Source of the DNA: Sialis fuliginosa
Taxonomy: Eukaryota > Arthropoda > Insecta > Megaloptera > Sialidae
Assembly: GCA_961205875.1 (NCBI GenBank)
Contig: OY540810.1
Coordinates: forward strand, 21,204,001-21,268,000
DNA length: 64,000 bases
Direction of reading: 5' to 3'
A program made the position numbers and the translations under genes. Shown here in pieces: positions 58,855 through 64,000 of this stretch (within the stretch, counting starts at the first letter, position 1; every line of letters begins with the position of its first letter). The notes under the pieces were generated by a model. It had not been told where the DNA came from and did no database searches. It saw nothing but the letters and a program-made list of their open reading frames with translations.

Positions 58855-59703
58855 TAATATATAAAAATGAATGTTCGTTTGTGTGTGGCTTATAGACTCG
58901 GGAGTTACTGAACCGATTTCAATGCGGTTTTCACCAATAGTCAGATAATTTTTACGAGCAGTATCGTGGATAATAATATTTTATGAAAATCTAAGATTTA
59001 ACATCAAATGATTAAACAGAATCTTTTGCACAGCGTCTTTTGTTTCTATGATGTCAGAGCATAGAACTGTCATTTATATAAAAACACAGTAGCTATGGAA
59101 TATAAGACGCTGAAAACAATTACTATATGTAAATGTCAATTTGAATGAAAAAAACACGCATTTTACAATATAAATGAAGAAATTAAGTGTAATATAAATA
59201 AGTGAATTGTTAAAAATCAAAATAAATAAAGTATAATGTAAATAAGTGGCTTTTCACAAATCAAAATAGAAAAAAAATATAGTGCAATATAAATAAGTGA
59301 ATTTTTTTAAATCAAAATAAAGAACTTCCAAGAAAGGTAACCTATTTATTTATTTTTGATTTTCATACAAATTCTAAGACAAGACCTGGTGTTTCCTGGG
59401 AGTTCGAAAATATAATTTTACGCGATTTTTTCAATAACTACTGAAAGGATTTTATTCCGGTTTTCACTAATGGATAGGTTAAGTTTTGGTGTATAATTTG
59501 TGGATATTTTGTGTAAATTTCATGAAGCCGGAAAAAAAATTCGTGGTGAACCGTGTATTGTTAGCATGTTGGGTGGGTATGTTGGGTGAGCATGTTGGGT
59601 GGGCATGTTGGGTGAGCATGTTGGGTGGGCATGTCGGGTGGGCATGATTACTTTATGTTTAATTAAATTAATATCCCCGGGTAACACCGGGCCAATGCGC
59701 TAG
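58855..59703 (+). mobile_element. Helitron 4 of the cluster, family A
   Basis: It starts TAATATATAAAAATGAATG directly after the CTAG of Helitron 3; the first TC of the family start is missing, which suggests fusion at the junction. It ends with hairpin CCCGGGTAACACCGGG and GCGCTAG at 59703. The next base, T 59704, resumes the family A target. Homologous to 26423-27153. Confidence 0.8.
59564..59646. repeat. 13-bp minisatellite inside Helitron 4
   Basis: Six and a third units of GCATGTTGGGTGG with A/G and T/C variants. The homologous place in the 26.4-kb copy (26486-26512, reverse) has only two units. Confidence 0.9.
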
Positions 59704-59821
59704 TTAATAAATAAATTATACAAATAATTAGTTTAAATGTCCACCATTTTGACACATATTAGCCGATTGTCATCAAATCACGCTGAAAGACAGTTAAATG
59801 TATATAGATTAATATTCAGAA

Positions 59822-60127
59822 TAGGGCCGTACCTACATACTCGGGGGCCTCGGGGCAAGAAGAGACCGAGGCCCCCCTAAAATATGAAAAATTGAAGACC
59901 TTTTTTTTGGGCAATGTCAATTTTTTTTATTTAATTGTACACTTTCTACTAACTTTATTTTCATGAATAATGAATGTAAAATTCAAGTTGCCAACGAAAA
60001 AAAAAGGCTCAAATCAAAATTTGTATAGAACCAAATAAAAATAAAAGTTTTACGCTGCCGCGGGCCCCCCTATCTTCAGGGGGCCCGGGGCACTGCCTCG
60101 GCTACCCCGGTGGTAGTTACGGCCCTG
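59822..60127. mobile_element. hAT MITE with 8-bp duplication, 306 bp
   Basis: Perfect 8-bp flanking repeat ATTCAGAA (59814-59821, 60128-60135). The uninterrupted site, with a single ATTCAGAA-type word, is seen in reverse in the copy at about 33293. TIRs are TAGGGCCGTACCTAC and, inverted, CAGGGCCGTAACTAC. GC-rich ends (cgggggcctcggggc, gggggcccggggcactg) and an AT-rich middle. Non-coding. Confidence 0.95.
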
Positions 60128-60234
60128 ATTCAGAAATGGTAGTAATCAAATATCAACAAATATTTCTAATTCAGTACATTTAATTAAAAAATAGCCAATA
60201 CTGGGGTCATTTCCAAGACTGGTACGAGTACCTT

Positions 60235-61120
60235 AGTTGATTTTTTTTTTAAACTTTCACATATTTAATTCATAGGTATCTTATATTTGATATATACTTC
60301 CGGTGCTGTAAAGATAACGATCATATATAAATTGTGACGAAATAATATAAAAATATTGCTTTTCAATTGAAATAATTGCGTATATTTTAATTATATCTCC
60401 AAGTGATAGTCACACCTTTTTGTTTGAATATGCGTGGGTGTTCAATTTCATAAAAAAAACATACCTATATAATGATACGTCACTATAATGACCTACGGGC
60501 ATCATTGGGTCTGAAAAAATATGATTTAATAATACATCTAGAATATAAATAATAAAAATAATAATAACCAACGAATTCGGCGAAATAAATTTATTTGTCT
60601 TTAGAAATATATAAATAATATATTTCGTAACTCTTGTTCATGTAAGTTTTTATGTAGGTATGTAAATGGAAATATTATATTTTTTTTATTATATAAAAAG
60701 TATTACTTAGAAACAGGTCCGGATATTACCAGCGGGCAACCGGGCAAATGCTCAGTGGCCGATCAAATTATAAAATACATTTTTTAAACACTGAAAATGA
60801 TTAATTAACACAACAAATTGAGATTCTTAGAAAAATTTGTATAATACCTTAAAATTCGAAAAAAATGCCAAAAAATTGACATTTTTCGATTTTTTGTGAA
60901 ATTTTTTTGTCGAATTTTTAAGAATTATACATAACACACCAATATATGTATAGATCTTGACTCGGATTGAGATAAAGATCTACGGTTTCAAAATTTCAAT
61001 ATTTCATGTCATTTTCTATAATAATATAATAAATAGACATACATAACAAAAACACAAAATTTTGGTGGTTGTAACGTTTCATGCAACACACGTCAATTTG
61101 TCATAGAAATATTAACTTAC
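60235..61120. other. Spacer with a hAT-like fragment at 60714
   Basis: No gene. 60714-60765 (CAGGTCCGGATATTACCAGC, ggcaaccgggcaaatgctc) resembles the end of a common hAT-type miniature element. Short inverted words around 60855-60925 (aaaaattgacattttt) are low complexity. Confidence 0.4.
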
Positions 61121-61122
61121 AC

Positions 61123-61620
61123 AGAGCTGGCCTTAGCAAGTCTAGCGCCCTGGGCGAGATTTATTTTTTCGCTCTCTCTCCCCCTAAAAAAATGTTTGAA
61201 AATCACCGAAAATGTCAATTAAAATTGATAAATTAACAAATAAGTTGAATAATATCTAAAAATATAAAGGTCCTCAGTTTTATATTGTAAGCTGCGGCCC
61301 TCAGTAAACTAAATTAAATAAAATGGCTTACATCATTAACTTTAAGTCTATCAAATGCCCTAAGACCGTCGAGATCCCCTTCCCCTATTATTAACAAATT
61401 AAAATTAATAAATTAACATTTAGTTGAATAGTTAATATCTCAGCTTGGCGCGATCCTATAGGCTCCAACTTTTAAAATAATATAGCTTACATCATTAACT
61501 TTAAGACTATCAAATGCCCTAAGAGCGTCGAGACCCCCTTCCCTTATTATTAACAAATTAAAATTGATAAATTAACAAATAAGTTGATAGTTAATATCTC
61601 AGTATATCATCTCACACATT
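61123..61620. mobile_element. hAT-like end followed by tandem repeats
   Basis: CAGAGCTGGCCTTAGCAAG at 61123 with 'tagcgccctgggcgagattt' resembles the 52799 element. It is followed by two to three direct repeats: 'cttacatcattaactttaag' at 61327 and 61486, and 'aaattaaaattgataaatta' at about 61216, 61393 and 61552, with periods 159-177 bp. The right end was not found. Confidence 0.6.
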
Positions 61621-64000
61621 TTTTTAACGACTCTGATGAAAAATATTCATAAAACTTAATTTATACTAGAATTATGAATAAAATGAGCTCAGTTTGAACT
61701 CTCTAACACTAATAAAACCGGAGATATGTCGTCGTGAAATTGGGTATCCGAGCATTATAAGAATATGTGAGCATTCTATAGGTCGTAATTTAACAGATCA
61801 GAACTAAAATGATTGATATATGACCATATCCCGTTAACAAATAAACATAGTGAGTTCATTTTTAATTTATTTTCTTTATAATTTTATAGAGAACAAAAAT
61901 TACCTGCAGTTATGATGGATTTCGCGATAGGTTTGCAGTTAAAATACAATTGTAGACAGAACATATGACTGGGGTGAAAGTAGTCATATAATATGACTCT
62001 CAACCTATTAAGACTGTGCTCGCCATAATTTTTTTTTCAGTGTACCATTTTTAATGTAATATATGTTATGTATATATATAGGACAAAATACAAACTGTAT
62101 ATAGAAATTACATACAAAAATTAATTATACAAACCTTATATTACAAAGCCAACATTTTAATGTAGATTTTTAAAATTTATTCATTGCAGCTATGAAAGGA
62201 TTACAAAAAACTTAATGTCAAACTTTTTGTACTAACTCTCCATAATATATTTTATATTTTTGTCAATTACACTATATTTTAAAGTTGCATCACTTTTATA
62301 ACTAAATCTTGGCACTAATTTTCACTCACTGTATTAGACCAGTAAAACTTCTATGTAATCACTAACATTAATTCTAATAGTAAAATAAAAATATTATGTT
62401 GATGCAATTTGTTCATGAGGTGAACATTTGTGTAATACGAAAATTAAATAATATATGATAAAACGTCTAAGGACCTTTTATGTAGAGGATAAAATTATCT
62501 TTAAAAATTTCAGCGAGGGTATATGTCTAACTTTTTCAGTTTAGACGTGAGACGCCCAAATTCCCGCGTCAATGTAAGAATTAATGGAAGTGATTTTGTA
62601 ATTGCGCTAGTCTGTATAGAATATTTTAATAATATTTTATCACATTTCCTAAACCAAACAAACCTTATTTATAAATTACAATACAGCGGCAGAAGTTTCG
62701 AGTTTAACCTATATGTCTTTTGTTTTTCCTGGCATTGCTTTGTTCATACAGTTTGTTTTGTTCGGCTGTTTCGAGAAAACACTTTGGAAATAACATTAAG
62801 CAGTTCTATGCGACTCTAACAAGGGAGCAGGAAATTCGTGTTAAGAATTACAATGCTACAACCCAAGTTTGTCAAATTAATTCACATATTCACTCTGTTC
62901 ATTAGTTCCAACGATAATTTTCTTATAGTTTACAACCTCAGGAATGAAGTTCTTTCTACTGGAAATAATTCTGTAATCGAAAAACAGAAAATGCTCGTTT
63001 GATTTGATCAGTCATTGGGTTTTATGTATTCAAAGAGGAATAAAATAAATGCCTTTACTAAATGGCTATTTGGTTTTCTGGTCAGTTAGTTTAACTTATT
63101 GGTGGAAAGGCATGGAATATAGGATGTATACAGGATGTTTCGTAAACATACCGATCAACTTTCAGGAGTTGTCGAGGACCATGTCCGCAAACGAGCCATT
63201 TTAACAGTGGGGTAAAAGTAGGGACCCCGCAAGAATGCAATGAATTTTACCTTTTGGTTGACATTTTTTATGGAAATGATAGTTCAAAGTGTGGTCAAAA
63301 GTTGTAATGGGCGTAAACTATGAAAATCCATAATTTCTGCTGCAGGAAGCATCCAAACATTTTATGTTTAGTTCATAATTTTATGTTCATATTTATTTTT
63401 ATCTGCTGAAGGTTTTACTTTTAAAAAATTTTGTAACGCATTTACCCTCCCCCCTCCCTTAAAAAGTAACAAAATCATAAAATGTTATTTTGACTCATGT
63501 CATTTATTGGTCCACCATTTACTACCTACAATTATGCCAATCTCAGCTGTCTAGGAAAAACGGAAAAAGTGTTATTTTTTTCGATTTCGGTGCGGAAAAT
63601 TAAAAACCAAAATATTTAAAATTTATGGTGATTTTATAGGATTAACGTTTAATTGATTAATGATCAAAAAAACACATTTTTGAAATATGTATTTTTATTT
63701 GATATTTGCAAATGTAAAATACTTTCATCAAAAATGCACAATATACCATTACAAATATTGATACATTAAAGAAAAAAAAATACAAATGTTAGATTTCAAT
63801 ATTTAATTTGTCTTATTACTTGCATATAGTTACATTTCGTAGAGTTACATTTTAATGTCACTAATTTAATACAAAAATAACTAATAGTATATTTATAATA
63901 CATATAGTACAATGAATTATTTACAAAGATCATTAAAATATAAATGAAAATATACATGTGATACTAGAATAATACAACGAATAGAATAATTCCATCAGTA
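61621..64000. other. Spacer; one 98-codon frame, one element start
   Basis: A frame at 62523-62819 (MSNFFSLDVRRPNSRVNVRINGS... in part) is a little more balanced than most here, but matches nothing I know and lies in no exon-like context I trust. A 34-bp segment inside it is bounded by TTTTTCAG and GTAAGA, which fits a micro-exon by chance. At 63132 'acaggatgtttcgtaaaca' resembles a miniature-element end. The rest is AT-rich. Confidence 0.35.

Larger units (their letters stand above)
53851..60231. mobile_element. MITE family A, copy 3, split by two later insertions
   Basis: 53851-54201 carries one end (TA+AGGTACTGCCACCAG) and 59704-60231 the other (..ACTGGTACGAGTACCT+TA). Copies at 2.1 and 33.2 kb show the uninterrupted sequence AATATAATAATTAATAAA across the break. 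Here it is parted after AATATAATAA by 54202-59703 and resumes TTAATAAATAAATT. A second insertion (59822-60127) interrupts the right half. Without the inserts the element would be about 570 bp. Confidence 0.85.

Noticed and set aside
62523-62819. 98-codon frame
   Set aside because: Longest uninterrupted non-repeat frame near the right end, but no domain, no splice or promoter context, and length compatible with chance. Kept only as a remark.

Overview
The window is eukaryotic, very AT-rich nuclear DNA with almost no coding content. The repeat types point to an insect: non-autonomous Helitrons with the GTCTGTCTGT leader and the 'accgattttgatgaaatttggc' core (quoted here in pieces elsewhere), hAT and Tc1/mariner miniature elements, and a PIF/Harbinger-like remnant. 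A hemipteran such as an aphid relative is my guess, but Lepidoptera share several of these repeats, so the order is not settled. I see no rRNA, tRNA, CRISPR array, bacterial-style operon or complete protein gene. Every long open frame I examined is a chance frame or lies inside a repeat.

Layout. 0-8 kb is AT-rich spacer with a TA-flanked miniature element (2.1 kb), two copies of a dispersed repeat (4.5 and 7.3-8.1 kb) and an inverted-repeat element copy (6.0 kb). 8-14 kb holds a Harbinger-like remnant with a MADF-like coding scrap, a hAT element with a perfect 8-bp target duplication (9.6-10.5 kb), a CpG-richer island (11 kb) and a nested inverted-repeat element (13.0-14.0 kb). 15-24 kb has ACGAG-rich repeats, a tandem A-B-A duplication, a GGGGACAC-type element and a short TIR element. 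26-30 kb has two Helitrons and a perfect 32-bp-arm palindrome. 33-39 kb has several miniature elements, one short probable exon on the minus strand (35.1 kb) and the most striking object here: a 3-kb foldback structure built from 283-bp tandem units rich in GTTTGTACC. 41-53 kb has more inverted-repeat elements and a decayed mariner-type transposase (51.7-52.3 kb). 53.8-60.2 kb is a single miniature element split by about 5.5 kb of head-to-tail Helitrons and again by a hAT MITE, with both insertion sites resolvable to the base.

Functionally the window looks like intergenic or intronic DNA dominated by generations of cut-and-paste and rolling-circle transposons. The only host-gene signal is the short spliced-looking exon at 35.1 kb and a few CpG-richer islands that could be regulatory. 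All comparisons were made by eye within the window; no database search was run.
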